DNA from: Oscillospiraceae bacterium
GTDB lineage: Bacteria > Bacillota_A > Clostridia > Oscillospirales > Oscillospiraceae
Direction of reading: 5' to 3'
NCBI GenBank assembly: GCA_017415945.1
Contig: JAFQDR010000155.1
Coordinates: 1 to 13,356, forward strand
DNA: 13,356 bases
The notes beneath the pieces are model-generated. The model was not told the origin of the DNA, made no database searches, and worked only from the letters and a program-made list of their open reading frames with translations. This document shows, piece by piece, positions 1 to 7,181 of the stretch; the first letter of the stretch is position 1, and each line of letters opens with the position of its first letter. Both the position numbers and the translations under genes were made by a program.

Positions 1-3
1 GGT

Positions 4-252
4 ATGCTTACGATTTTCAACCGCAGAGAGCTGTACATGACCTATCATATGAACGACCGAGTCCGTGTATGTGACATTCTGCGTACCAACGGCATCGACT
101 ATCGGCTGAAAACCACCAACACCACATCATCCGCTATGGGTGGTCGTCGGGGCGGCAGCACCCTCGGCGTGGACATGGATTACGCTTATGAATACAAAAT
201 CTATGTACATAAGGATGATTACGACAGAGCCCTGCACTTGATCCAAAAATAA
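4..252 (+). CDS. Small conserved-type protein of unknown function (DUF2007-like layout)
   Basis: Short soluble protein of 82 residues with no signal peptide or membrane segment. It opens with an alternating beta-type stretch (FNRRELYMTYHM), then a helix ending in NGIDYRLKT. A Gly/Arg/Ser-rich loop (GGRRGGS, about residues 47-53) follows, then a beta/helix end (YEYKIYVHKDDYDRALHLI). This beta-alpha-beta layout, with a 'gain access to a second, shorter motif' helix before a GI-Y/V strand, recalls small signal-transducing-like proteins such as DUF2007. That is resemblance only and no function is claimed. Only three bases precede the first ATG, so the true start may be upstream or at the internal Met at position 37. 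It is the only plus-strand gene, and it converges on the membrane-protein gene to its right with a hairpin terminator 7 nt after its stop codon. Confidence 0.7.
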   Translation: MLTIFNRRELYMTYHMNDRVRVCDILRTNGIDYRLKTTNTTSSAMGGRRGGSTLGVDMDYAYEYKIYVHKDDYDRALHLIQK

Positions 253-259
253 AGCTTCA

Positions 260-289
260 CCCCCTACCCGAGCAGGTAGGGGGTATTTT
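260..289. terminator. Intrinsic terminator, probably bidirectional
   Basis: A perfect 9-bp stem (CCCCCTACC, 260-268, with GGTAGGGGG, 275-283) has a 6-nt loop and is followed by TATTTT on the plus strand. It lies 7 nt after the stop of the plus-strand gene. On the minus strand the same hairpin is followed, after about 8 nt, by TTTATTTTT. It therefore probably also ends transcripts of the converging gene pair. Confidence 0.85.
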
Positions 290-322
290 GCCATGTGATA
301 CATTTGTACGACAATTTGGAAT

Positions 323-529
323 TTACTTTCTTAGTTTACATACGGAAATAATAATCAGAATCAAGCCGACAACATATGTTGGCCAATAAACAAATGAGTA
401 TAAAACCAACCAGTCAGCAAGAGACCATGACGAAGAATTGATCATCTCATATACAAAACCAATGAACGGAGCGGCAAAGGGAACAATTCCAACAATCAGC
501 AAAACCCGCCAAAACTCTTTGTTTTTCAT
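323..529 (-). CDS. Small two-helix membrane protein, unknown function
   Basis: A 68-residue hydrophobic protein starting MKNKEFWRVLL. Two membrane helices are visible, roughly residues 8-27 (LLIVGIVPFAAPFIGFVY) and 42-64 (ending GLILIIISV). They are joined by a short Ser/Trp-rich loop and end in a basic tail (CKLRK). The start at 529 was chosen because AAAGGAG lies 9 nt upstream; a longer frame to 550 would include the ribosome-binding site. It sits 29 nt after the stop of the HEAT-like gene, so the two are probably co-transcribed. Base composition is lower in GC (about 38% in a sampled line) than the core genes. No family was recognised. The pairing suggests either a membrane partner for the HEAT-like protein or an unrelated passenger gene. 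Confidence 0.7.
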   Translation of the reverse strand: MKNKEFWRVLLIVGIVPFAAPFIGFVYEMINSSSWSLADWLVLYSFVYWPTYVVGLILIIISVCKLRK

Positions 530-538
530 ACAATCACA

Positions 539-545
539 CTCCTTT
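539..545 (-). promoter_or_regulatory. Ribosome-binding site deciding the start of the small membrane gene
   Basis: AAAGGAG on the minus strand, 9 nt before the ATG at 527-529. It rules out the upstream in-frame start at 550. Confidence 0.75.
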
Positions 546-558
546 GTCAAATTGGAAT

Positions 559-996
559 TTACTTAGTTAATAATCTTTCAGTTTCTTCCATATCCTTTGC
601 AATCAGCGGACGCATACTGTCTTTGTACTTCGACAAATCAGCGCCATGAAAACATGATAGTATCCTTGGAATGTATTGTGGTTTTGCCATACCTACTTGT
701 ACAAGAGCTTTGATACATTGTCTGGCAGTAATCGGTTTTTCGTCCGTAACATGTGAAAGATACTCTGATAGAATGGCATCGAAGCGGTTATTATCATCCC
801 ACTGAGCATTGGCGGCAAGAATATGCAATGCACGATTTCTTACCAATGATTTAGGATGATTAAGCAACGAGGCAAAGGTATCAAAGTGCCCATACCATTC
901 ATCGGTATCTTGACTCTCGGATATGATTTTATCAGCAATAGCACAAGCGAATTTATCATCTTTCGATGTTAAATCCGCAATGAGGTTTTCGTACAT
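559..996 (-). CDS. HEAT-like repeat protein, often labelled 'SufBD protein' in Clostridia
   Basis: A 145-residue, all-helical soluble protein starting MYENLIADLTSKDD. Repeating helix pairs are visible: residues about 39-66 (FASLLNHPKSLVRNRALHIL) and about 90-115 (ITARQCIKALVQVG), with a conserved-looking end (LSKYKDSMRPLIAKD). The pattern 'hP-s-VR-rA' followed by a helix is typical of HEAT/Armadillo-type scaffolds that bind proteins. Similar short proteins in gut Clostridia carry the misleading label SufBD; nothing here suggests Fe-S cluster assembly. The start is supported by AAGGTGAG 5 nt upstream. It is the first gene of a two-gene unit with the small membrane protein. GC is about 40% in two sampled lines, clearly below rqcH next door. 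The HEAT-like fold is fairly sure; the cellular role is unknown. Confidence 0.75.
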   Translation of the reverse strand: MYENLIADLTSKDDKFACAIADKIISESQDTDEWYGHFDTFASLLNHPKSLVRNRALHILAANAQWDDNNRFDAILSEYLSHVTDEKPITARQCIKALVQVGMAKPQYIPRILSCFHGADLSKYKDSMRPLIAKDMEETERLLTK

Positions 997-1059
997 TAAA
1001 TCTCACCTTCAAATTCAAGTTTATCTCTCTTACCCCCATCCTACCACACACTCCCCCAT

Positions 1060-1094
1060 TACGCAACAACACCCACAGCCATAGGCTGTGGGTG
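1060..1094 (-). terminator. Intrinsic terminator after rqcH
   Basis: A perfect 11-bp stem (CACCCACAGCC with GGCTGTGGGTG, 1070-1094) with a 3-nt loop begins 5 nt after the rqcH stop. On the minus strand it is followed by TTGTTGCGTAAT, a moderate T-rich tail. It separates the mrnC-rqcH unit from the HEAT-like gene. Confidence 0.75.
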
Positions 1095-1099
1095 AAATG

Positions 1100-2854
1100 C
1101 TATTTCTTCAGCTTTTCGATGATGGCATCGGAGGAGTCCGCTGCGATGGTCTTGTAGTCTGTGTAAATGACCATACCGGGCATACTCCCCTTGGGCTTCT
1201 TTACAAACTTTGCAAGGCAATAGTCCACAGGCACCTTGCCGCCGTCACGGGCTTGGGAGTGGTACGCTGCCAGACAAGCTGCCTCATACAGGGTCTCGTC
1301 ATCGGGTACCGTATCCTCGGCGCGAATGATCACATGGCTGCCGTGGATCTTCTGGGTATGGAGCCAAACATCGCTGCGGCGGGCTGTTTTCAAGGTCAGC
1401 TCGTCATTTTGTGCGTTGGAGCGGCCCACGAGAATTTCATAGCCGTTGGTGGACACAAAGGACATTGGGCCTTGGGGCTTACTGCGATCCTTGCCGCTTG
1501 CCTTCTGCTTGCGAAGATACCCCGTTTCCGTCAGCTCACGGCGCAGGTCGTTCAAATCGCGCTCGCTGCCTGCGCGGGTGATCAGATCCAGCACGCTTTC
1601 CAGATAGTCCAGCTCCACCTCATTTTTCGCAATGAGGTCTTCCAAATGCTCACGAGCGGTCTTGGCCTTGGTATAGTCCTTATAATACTTTGCCGCATTC
1701 TGCTGGGGTGTCTTGAGGGGATCCAGCTTGATCTTCACCATGGGACAGTCCTCCAGATAGAAATTCTCTGCCTCCAGCAGCTTGTCACCCTTCTGCACAC
1801 GCCAAATATTGGACATGATAATGTCCCCATACTGGCGATAGGTGTCACGATCCTCGGACTTTTTCATTTCCACACGGCGGGCCATGAGGGTACGGGCACT
1901 GCGGTCACGGGCAGTCTTGATTTTCTTCTGAAGCTCCTTGGACTTGCGGCGCATGCTCTCCGCCTTATCTCGGGCGGCATAGAAGCTGTCCAGCAGGATA
2001 CTAAAGCCCTCGGCGGTGTGCTGCTCCATGGCGGCACCGTACTGCTTAATGGGCTGGAAGGAGAAGTCCTTCATTCGCCCCTCCTCCGTCAGCAGAACGG
2101 GAGTAAACTCACCATAGGTCACCGTGTCCGCAAACACATCCAGAATATCGGTAAAGCGTTCCCGCTCATCCATGGTCATACCATCCACGGAAGGTGAGGT
2201 CTCCCCGAAGGCACGATAGGCCAGCTCACGGGCGATTAGCGGAGAGATTCCCGCAAAGGCAGAGGTGATCCACTTATCTGCGGCAATGCCCTCTGCCTGC
2301 ATCCACAGCCGACTGCGCTCCGCGGCGCTCACGGAAAAGAAGTCGGGCTTCTTCTGGGCGGGGGGCAGCTCATAGAACATTCCCGGCAGCAAATTGCGAT
2401 GGATGCCGTCCACGGAGCTGATACGGCGCATACAGTCGATAATGCGTCCGTCCTCCCCTACCAGCAGCAGGTTGGAGGCCTGTCCCATCATTTCCACAAT
2501 GAGCTTCTTATGAACAGGGTCCCCCATTTCGTCGTAGCCACCAATGGAAAACACCAGCAGACGGTCACGGTTGGGCTGCTCCACAGATTCAATGACAGTA
2601 CCGCACAGGTGCTTGCGCAGCAGCATACAGAACATGGGAGGCTCCGCAGGCTGCTCGAACTTCCGGGCGGTAATATGCACGCGGGCGGTGCCTGTGCCCG
2701 CAGACAGCAGCAGGCGACTGTTTCCCTGTCGGGAGCGGATGCTCAGCAGGATCTGGTCGCGCTCGGGCATCTGTACCTTATCGATTTTCGCGCCGCTGAC
2801 CTGTTCATTCAGCTCGGCGCACAGTGCGGTCAAAAATATTGCATCCAATGCCAT
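1100..2854 (-). CDS. rqcH: Rqc2/NEMF-family ribosome quality control protein RqcH (NFACT, formerly fibronectin-binding FbpA)
   Basis: Binds obstructed 50S subunits carrying peptidyl-tRNA and recruits tRNA-Ala to add C-terminal alanine tails that mark stalled peptides for proteolysis. The NFACT-N domain spans about residues 1-180, with the key Asp-Arg pair in PNRDRLLVF at D97/R98, the same numbers as the functionally important pair in B. subtilis RqcH. A helix-hairpin-helix region follows (about 180-235), then a long coiled coil with charged helices (about 280-430), and the C-terminal NFACT-R domain (about 465-584; motif SDVWLHTQKIHGSHVII). The length of 584 is normal for the family, and all parts are present. 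The start at 2854 is 3 nt after the mrnC stop, with GGAGG inside the end of mrnC, so translation is probably coupled. Older names call it an adhesin; cytosolic ribosome rescue is the better-supported role. Confidence 0.96.
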   Translation of the reverse strand: MALDAIFLTALCAELNEQVSGAKIDKVQMPERDQILLSIRSRQGNSRLLLSAGTGTARVHITARKFEQPAEPPMFCMLLRKHLCGTVIESVEQPNRDRLLVFSIGGYDEMGDPVHKKLIVEMMGQASNLLLVGEDGRIIDCMRRISSVDGIHRNLLPGMFYELPPAQKKPDFFSVSAAERSRLWMQAEGIAADKWITSAFAGISPLIARELAYRAFGETSPSVDGMTMDERERFTDILDVFADTVTYGEFTPVLLTEEGRMKDFSFQPIKQYGAAMEQHTAEGFSILLDSFYAARDKAESMRRKSKELQKKIKTARDRSARTLMARRVEMKKSEDRDTYRQYGDIIMSNIWRVQKGDKLLEAENFYLEDCPMVKIKLDPLKTPQQNAAKYYKDYTKAKTAREHLEDLIAKNEVELDYLESVLDLITRAGSERDLNDLRRELTETGYLRKQKASGKDRSKPQGPMSFVSTNGYEILVGRSNAQNDELTLKTARRSDVWLHTQKIHGSHVIIRAEDTVPDDETLYEAACLAAYHSQARDGGKVPVDYCLAKFVKKPKGSMPGMVIYTDYKTIAADSSDAIIEKLKK

Positions 2855-2857
2855 GGC

Positions 2858-3283
2858 TTAGTCCTCCATAATGGCACGGAACAGCTCCCCGATGCGGGCA
2901 TACTGTCCCTTGAGATACAGGTAACCGAACATAGTCTCCAGCCCCGTAGCAGCGTGGTATTCCCCCACGGTGGCCTTCTGGGGTGCAGCATGCATCTTGG
3001 AGTTGCGGCCCCGCTTATACACCTGCACTTCCTTTTCCGTGAGCATGGGCATGATTTTTTTGATGGCCTTAGCCTGAGCGGGGGCACACACATAGCTGAC
3101 GGTACGGCGGTGCAGGTCGCTGACCTTGCCGATACCCTGTCCGCACAGCATGGTGCGCACCATGAGCTCATAGACCCCGTCCCCCACATGAGCAAGGGCC
3201 AGCACACTCAGCTTATCCACTTCCCCATCGGATAGCCCACAGGGGGTATCGGGCAGGGCGGGAAGAAAAATAGAATCATTCAT
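2858..3283 (-). CDS. mrnC: Mini-ribonuclease III
   Basis: Double-strand-specific endoribonuclease that, in Bacillus, matures the ends of 23S rRNA. It consists of an RNase III catalytic domain without a dsRNA-binding domain, and 141 residues is the usual size. The signature ALAHVGDGVYELMVR places the conserved acidic residues at D35 and E39. The second acidic site is in GLETMFGYLYL (E116), preceded by the basic RGRNSK stretch (91-96) typical of Mini-III. The frame is closed just upstream by an in-phase TGA, so ATG 3283 is the only good start, yet no Shine-Dalgarno sequence precedes it. The start lies 8 nt after the T-tract of a hairpin. It is followed after 3 nt by rqcH, joining rRNA maturation with ribosome rescue in one transcript. 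Confidence 0.95.
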   Translation of the reverse strand: MNDSIFLPALPDTPCGLSDGEVDKLSVLALAHVGDGVYELMVRTMLCGQGIGKVSDLHRRTVSYVCAPAQAKAIKKIMPMLTEKEVQVYKRGRNSKMHAAPQKATVGEYHAATGLETMFGYLYLKGQYARIGELFRAIMED

Positions 3284-3291
3284 AGCATTTC

Positions 3292-3323
3292 AAAAAGTGG
3301 GACGGTTGCATTCACCGTCCCAC
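3292..3323 (-). terminator. Terminator-like hairpin between ftsK and mrnC
   Basis: A perfect 10-bp stem (GTGGGACGGT with ACCGTCCCAC, 3297-3323) with a 7-nt loop is followed on the minus strand by TTTTT (3292-3296). It is 14 nt after the ftsK stop codon and 8 nt before the mrnC start codon. It must either leak, or mrnC is transcribed from a start within the end of ftsK. Confidence 0.8.
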
Positions 3324-3337
3324 TGCCTTTCTGTTAA

Positions 3338-6265
3338 TTAAAAGGGAACGTCAAACAGCTCATCATCGCTGACTTCCGGTACATCTGGCATTCGTTCCAT
3401 AGGTGCTGTACCGTGGATGGCCTGCATTTCCATCCACTGCTCCTTGGTGACCAACAACTGACGGGGCTTGGAGCCTTCAAAGGGCCCAACCACACCGATT
3501 TCCTCCATCTGGTCCACAATGCGGGCCGCACGGGAATACCCAAGCTTCAGTCTGCGCTGGAGCATGGATACGGAGGCCTGCTTGGCTTCCAGCACCACAT
3601 CCACCGCCTGGGGCAGCAGCTCGTCAAACTCACTGTGGAGCTCCTCCTGCTTGCCGCCGTTGTCGTTGGATTTGTTGTTCTTATCCTCTGCAGCCTTTTC
3701 GATCTGAGCCTGCACGGACTGGTCATATTCCGCTTCACAGTGGTTCTTCACAAAGCTGATAACATCCTCACGTTCTTCATCGGACACGAAGGCGCCTTGA
3801 ATACGGACGGGCTTGCCCACGCCGATGGGGGCATACAGCATATCGCCCATACCGATCAGCTTTTCCGCACCCTGCTGGTCCAGAATGATGCGGCTTTCCA
3901 GCGCGGAGGATACCGCAAAGGCAATGCGGCTGGGGATGTTCGCCTTCATCAAACCCGTGATGACATCCGCGGAGGGGCGCTGGGTAGCGATGACCAGATG
4001 CATACCCGCTGCACGGCCCATCTGGGCAACGCGGCAGATGCTTTCTTCCACTTCCTTGGAAGCCACCATCATCAGGTCTGCCAGCTCGTCAATGACGATG
4101 ACCACCTGAGGCATGGTCTTTTCGCCGTTGCGGGTACACAGGTTGTTGTAGCCCGCCAAATCACGGACCCCCGCTTCGGAGAACAGACGGTAACGCTTCA
4201 TCATTTCCACCACGGACCACTGCAGTGCGCCTGCCGCCTTCTTGGGGTCGGTGACCACAGGGACATACAGATGGGGGATGCCGTTGTAAACACCCAGTTC
4301 CACCATCTTGGGGTCGATCATAATGAGCTTGACCTCGTCGGGAGTGGCCTTGTACAGCAAACTCAGCAGCAGACAATTGATGCACACGGACTTACCCGAG
4401 CCCGTGGTACCCGCAATCAGCAGGTGGGGCAGCTTGGCAATGTTGGATACAATGCTGTTGCCGCCAATGTCCTCACCGATGGCGAAGCTGACCTTGCTCT
4501 TGGCGCCCTTAAAGTTATCGGAGCCGATGATATCACGGAGATAAACGGTATTGATGACCTTGTTAGGCACTTCGATGCCCACGGTAGAGATCTTATCGGG
4601 AATGGGTGCAATACGCACACTGCCCACACCCAGAGCCAGCGCAATGTCATCAGACAGGTTGGTGAGCTTGGTGAGCTTCACCCCTGTGCGCAGCTCAAAG
4701 TCGTAGCGGGTGACGGTGGGGCCTCTGGTATAGCTGACGTAAGTAGCATCCACCCCGAAGCTGGCCAGAGTCGCTTCCAGACGGCGGCGATTGGTGTTGG
4801 CCTCACTCTGGTTATCCGCGGCACTGCGTGCACCGCTGCGCAGCAGATTCATGGGCGGGAACACATAAGCGGGCGTTTCCTCCTCTTCCTTTTTGGCAAT
4901 TTCCGCCGCAAACTCATGGTAGCCCATAGCAGCTTCCTTCTTGCTCAGCTTCTTATTGGGCTCCTCAAAAATACCGTCGCTCTGCAAAGCGGTGGCGATA
5001 CCGGAGGCGGAGGGCTGAGGCCCACGCTTCTCCACACGAGGTGCAGGCTCCTCCACGGGGATAACCACAGGTGCAGGCTCCACAGCAGGCATCAGCACAT
5101 CGTCATCATCGTCAATGGTAACGGGGCCTTCCTCTAACTTAATGAGGGGCTTCTTCTTGGAATTGGGATTGGGCTTGGCCCCGCGCACCAGCCCCATTTC
5201 CGTGAAGCTCTCTGCGGTATCGGGGTCATCCAGCTTGGGAATGTCCTTGCCTTCGATGGTTTCGGGAGCGGGCATTTCCGTCTGCTTTACCGCAACGGGC
5301 TTCTTCTTATACATAAAGAAGCTGTCATTATCCACTTCGATTTCATATTCTACATCTTGGGGCACAGGCTTTTGGGCCGCTGTCTTGCCGCCCTTAGTCC
5401 CGGGCTTGCGCACTTCCCCATCCAGAGGAATGTCGATCATGCCGGAAAAATCTTCGGATTGGGACAGCATCAGCAGCTCTACGGAATCCGCGCTGCGCTT
5501 GGTTTGCCTCTTTTGCGGCTTCGCCGCAGCCTTCATCACAGGCGCGGGAATGTATTCCTCATCATCGTAGGCATCGGGGTCATAGGGCTGACGTGCGCGA
5601 ATGGTCTCGATCAAGGAGCGGGGGGTCATGCGGGCACCCACAAACAGAAACAGGAGCATCAGAATCAGCACCACGGGAACCGCTCCGTATACGCTGACGG
5701 TCTTTTCCAGTGTAAAGGCCAGCAGCCCTGCCACCGCACCACCGGAGCACATACGCATACCGGAAGTGTACAGCACGCCCCATACCTCTACGATACCGTT
5801 TTCCATGGACAAGGGCACACCAAACACCAAAATATGTCCCACGATGCCCCACAGCAGGCTCAGCAGCAGAATGCAGGTCACCCGCAATGCCACGGGACGT
5901 CCCCGATGGGTCAGCAGTACGATCCCCGCCCAAAGAACGCAGAAGGGCAGGATCTGGTAACCGTAACCAATGAGCCCCTTCATCACGTCGGTCAGCACAA
6001 AGAACGCAGCCTCTACCTCAAAGTACCCGATGAAGCTCAGCAGCGCCAGCAGGATACAAATAACCCCGCCGATTTCACGACGAACGGGCTTCTTGGCAGG
6101 CTCCTGCACCTTTGCTTTGGCAGACTTGGATTTCCCGTTGGAGTTGGATTTCGTTGTATTGGAAGAAGACTTCTTGGTGCTTGCGGCTTTGGAAGCGGAA
6201 GAAGACTTCTTATTGTCGGCAGTTTTCTTTTTGGTTGCGGTCGTCGTTTCGCTTTTCTTTGCCAT
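3338..6265 (-). CDS. ftsK: FtsK/SpoIIIE-family DNA translocase
   Basis: Membrane-anchored hexameric ATPase that pumps chromosomal DNA through the closing division or sporulation septum. In order: a Lys/Ser/Thr-rich basic tail (residues 1-62); about four membrane helices between 65 and 212; a long variable linker (about 215-470), acidic and Pro-rich with a DDDDD run at 385-389; the motor domain (about 480-840) with Walker A GTTGSGKS at 619-626 and Walker B VVIVIDELAD at 721-730; a polar stretch; and the winged-helix gamma domain (about 885-945, ASVSMLQRRLKLGYSRAARI) that reads oriented DNA motifs. At 975 residues it is longer than B. subtilis SpoIIIE because of the linker. AGGAGG lies 9 nt before the ATG. 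It follows the uppP-family gene by 18 nt and is probably co-transcribed with it. Whether it acts in division, sporulation or both cannot be told from sequence. Confidence 0.96.
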   Translation of the reverse strand: MAKKSETTTATKKKTADNKKSSSASKAASTKKSSSNTTKSNSNGKSKSAKAKVQEPAKKPVRREIGGVICILLALLSFIGYFEVEAAFFVLTDVMKGLIGYGYQILPFCVLWAGIVLLTHRGRPVALRVTCILLLSLLWGIVGHILVFGVPLSMENGIVEVWGVLYTSGMRMCSGGAVAGLLAFTLEKTVSVYGAVPVVLILMLLFLFVGARMTPRSLIETIRARQPYDPDAYDDEEYIPAPVMKAAAKPQKRQTKRSADSVELLMLSQSEDFSGMIDIPLDGEVRKPGTKGGKTAAQKPVPQDVEYEIEVDNDSFFMYKKKPVAVKQTEMPAPETIEGKDIPKLDDPDTAESFTEMGLVRGAKPNPNSKKKPLIKLEEGPVTIDDDDDVLMPAVEPAPVVIPVEEPAPRVEKRGPQPSASGIATALQSDGIFEEPNKKLSKKEAAMGYHEFAAEIAKKEEEETPAYVFPPMNLLRSGARSAADNQSEANTNRRRLEATLASFGVDATYVSYTRGPTVTRYDFELRTGVKLTKLTNLSDDIALALGVGSVRIAPIPDKISTVGIEVPNKVINTVYLRDIIGSDNFKGAKSKVSFAIGEDIGGNSIVSNIAKLPHLLIAGTTGSGKSVCINCLLLSLLYKATPDEVKLIMIDPKMVELGVYNGIPHLYVPVVTDPKKAAGALQWSVVEMMKRYRLFSEAGVRDLAGYNNLCTRNGEKTMPQVVIVIDELADLMMVASKEVEESICRVAQMGRAAGMHLVIATQRPSADVITGLMKANIPSRIAFAVSSALESRIILDQQGAEKLIGMGDMLYAPIGVGKPVRIQGAFVSDEEREDVISFVKNHCEAEYDQSVQAQIEKAAEDKNNKSNDNGGKQEELHSEFDELLPQAVDVVLEAKQASVSMLQRRLKLGYSRAARIVDQMEEIGVVGPFEGSKPRQLLVTKEQWMEMQAIHGTAPMERMPDVPEVSDDELFDVPF

Positions 6266-6283
6266 GCGACCGGACCTCCTTAT

Positions 6284-7114
6284 TTACAGAATTGCAGTCA
6301 GGAAAATCGCGATAACCCCTGCGCCCCAGCAGTAGTGGCGGAAGCTGTCGAATTTTCCGTTCTTGGTAAGCAGCAGCAATGCCCCAATGGACAGCACAGC
6401 AGTCAGCAGAGCCACAGCGGTGCCGATAAGATACGCAGGCACATACGCCCAGTTTACCCCCGCACCGAACAGCTTCACAACGCTGATGATGGTTGAGCCG
6501 AAGGCTGCGGGAACAGCCAGCAGAAGAGAATACTTCACAGCGTATTCCTTTTCCACACCACAGCACATAGCAGCGGTCACGGATGCAGCAATGGGAGACA
6601 GTCCGGGCAGCACACCAATGCAGCGGCAAACACCGATGATGATGGCATCAAGCAGGGTGATATTCTTTCCGTCCTTTTTCCCGGGCAGGAATTTCCCCGC
6701 TACATACAGCATACAGCCCGTAAGGATCATCAGCAGACCCACAAATACCGTATGGCTCTGCAGTTCCTCCATCAGCCCGTAAACAGGCAGGATCAGCAGC
6801 ATGGGCAGGCAGCTGATAATGAGCATCAAAACCTGACGGGTACCCAGACGGCTCTTGTCACGAAGCTTGGCATCCTTGGTGGTGAACAGGGTCACGCAGT
6901 CGTTGAACAGCGCAATCAGATCCTCACGCAGCACCAGACACAAAGCAAGCAAAGCCCCCAGCCGCAGCAGCACATCAAACAATGCGTGGGCATCCCCGCC
7001 TGCGGACAAGCCGAACAAATTCTGCACAATGGACATATGGCCTGCTGCGGAAATGGGCAAAAATTCAGCAGCACCCCGAATCAAACCGAGAATGATCCCA
7101 TTGATAATCGTCAT
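6284..7114 (-). CDS. UppP/BacA-family membrane protein lacking key catalytic residues
   Basis: Family members remove a phosphate from undecaprenyl pyrophosphate to recycle the lipid carrier of wall synthesis. The 276-residue length, multiple membrane helices and two-motif layout (FLPIS-GH near the N-terminus; LPG-S about 150 residues later) clearly place it in this family. The active-site motifs are eroded. The first Glu of (E/Q)xxxE is Arg (R13 in LIRGAAEFLP), while the second (E17) and the His (H26) remain. The S-S/T-GH signature reads SAAGH. The PG-SRSG motif reads PGLSPIAAS, so the essential Arg (R174 in E. coli) is Pro. I checked these codons in the nucleotide sequence. AGGAGG lies 8 nt before the ATG, and ftsK follows 18 nt later. 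It may have another lipid-related or transport role, or be a scaffold; ordinary UppP activity is doubtful. Confidence 0.88.
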   Translation of the reverse strand: MTIINGIILGLIRGAAEFLPISAAGHMSIVQNLFGLSAGGDAHALFDVLLRLGALLALCLVLREDLIALFNDCVTLFTTKDAKLRDKSRLGTRQVLMLIISCLPMLLILPVYGLMEELQSHTVFVGLLMILTGCMLYVAGKFLPGKKDGKNITLLDAIIIGVCRCIGVLPGLSPIAASVTAAMCCGVEKEYAVKYSLLLAVPAAFGSTIISVVKLFGAGVNWAYVPAYLIGTAVALLTAVLSIGALLLLTKNGKFDSFRHYCWGAGVIAIFLTAIL

Positions 7115-7122
7115 TTCAAAAA

Positions 7123-7128
7123 CCTCCT
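7123..7128 (-). promoter_or_regulatory. Ribosome-binding site of the uppP-family gene
   Basis: AGGAGG on the minus strand, 8 nt before the ATG at 7112-7114. It is strong and ideally spaced. Confidence 0.8.
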
Positions 7129-7145
7129 ATACAGGATCGTTCCAT

Positions 7146-7172
7146 CACTGTACACAGGTTCAGCGTACAGTG
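7146..7172 (-). promoter_or_regulatory. Inverted repeat in the leader of the uppP-ftsK unit
   Basis: Perfect 8-bp arms CACTGTAC and GTACAGTG (7146-7153 and 7165-7172) are separated by 11 nt. They lie just downstream of the predicted transcription start. It could be an RNA hairpin near the 5' end of the mRNA or a DNA operator for a dimeric regulator. There is no T-tract, so it is not a terminator. Confidence 0.5.
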
Positions 7173-7181
7173 TAGCATGGT

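Noticed and set aside
1042..1069. Possible promoter TTGCGT-17-TAGGAT for the HEAT-like gene
   Set aside because: The -35 matches poorly and overlaps the rqcH terminator tail. A promoter is expected nearby but this one cannot be supported.
1088..2197. Plus-strand open frame opposite rqcH
   Set aside because: It begins inside the rqcH terminator hairpin and lies wholly antisense to rqcH; hydrophobic runs come from the complementary codon bias.
3413..5137. Long plus-strand open frame opposite ftsK
   Set aside because: It is antisense to the conserved motor domain and linker of ftsK and has a composition typical of a shadow frame; no independent signals support it.
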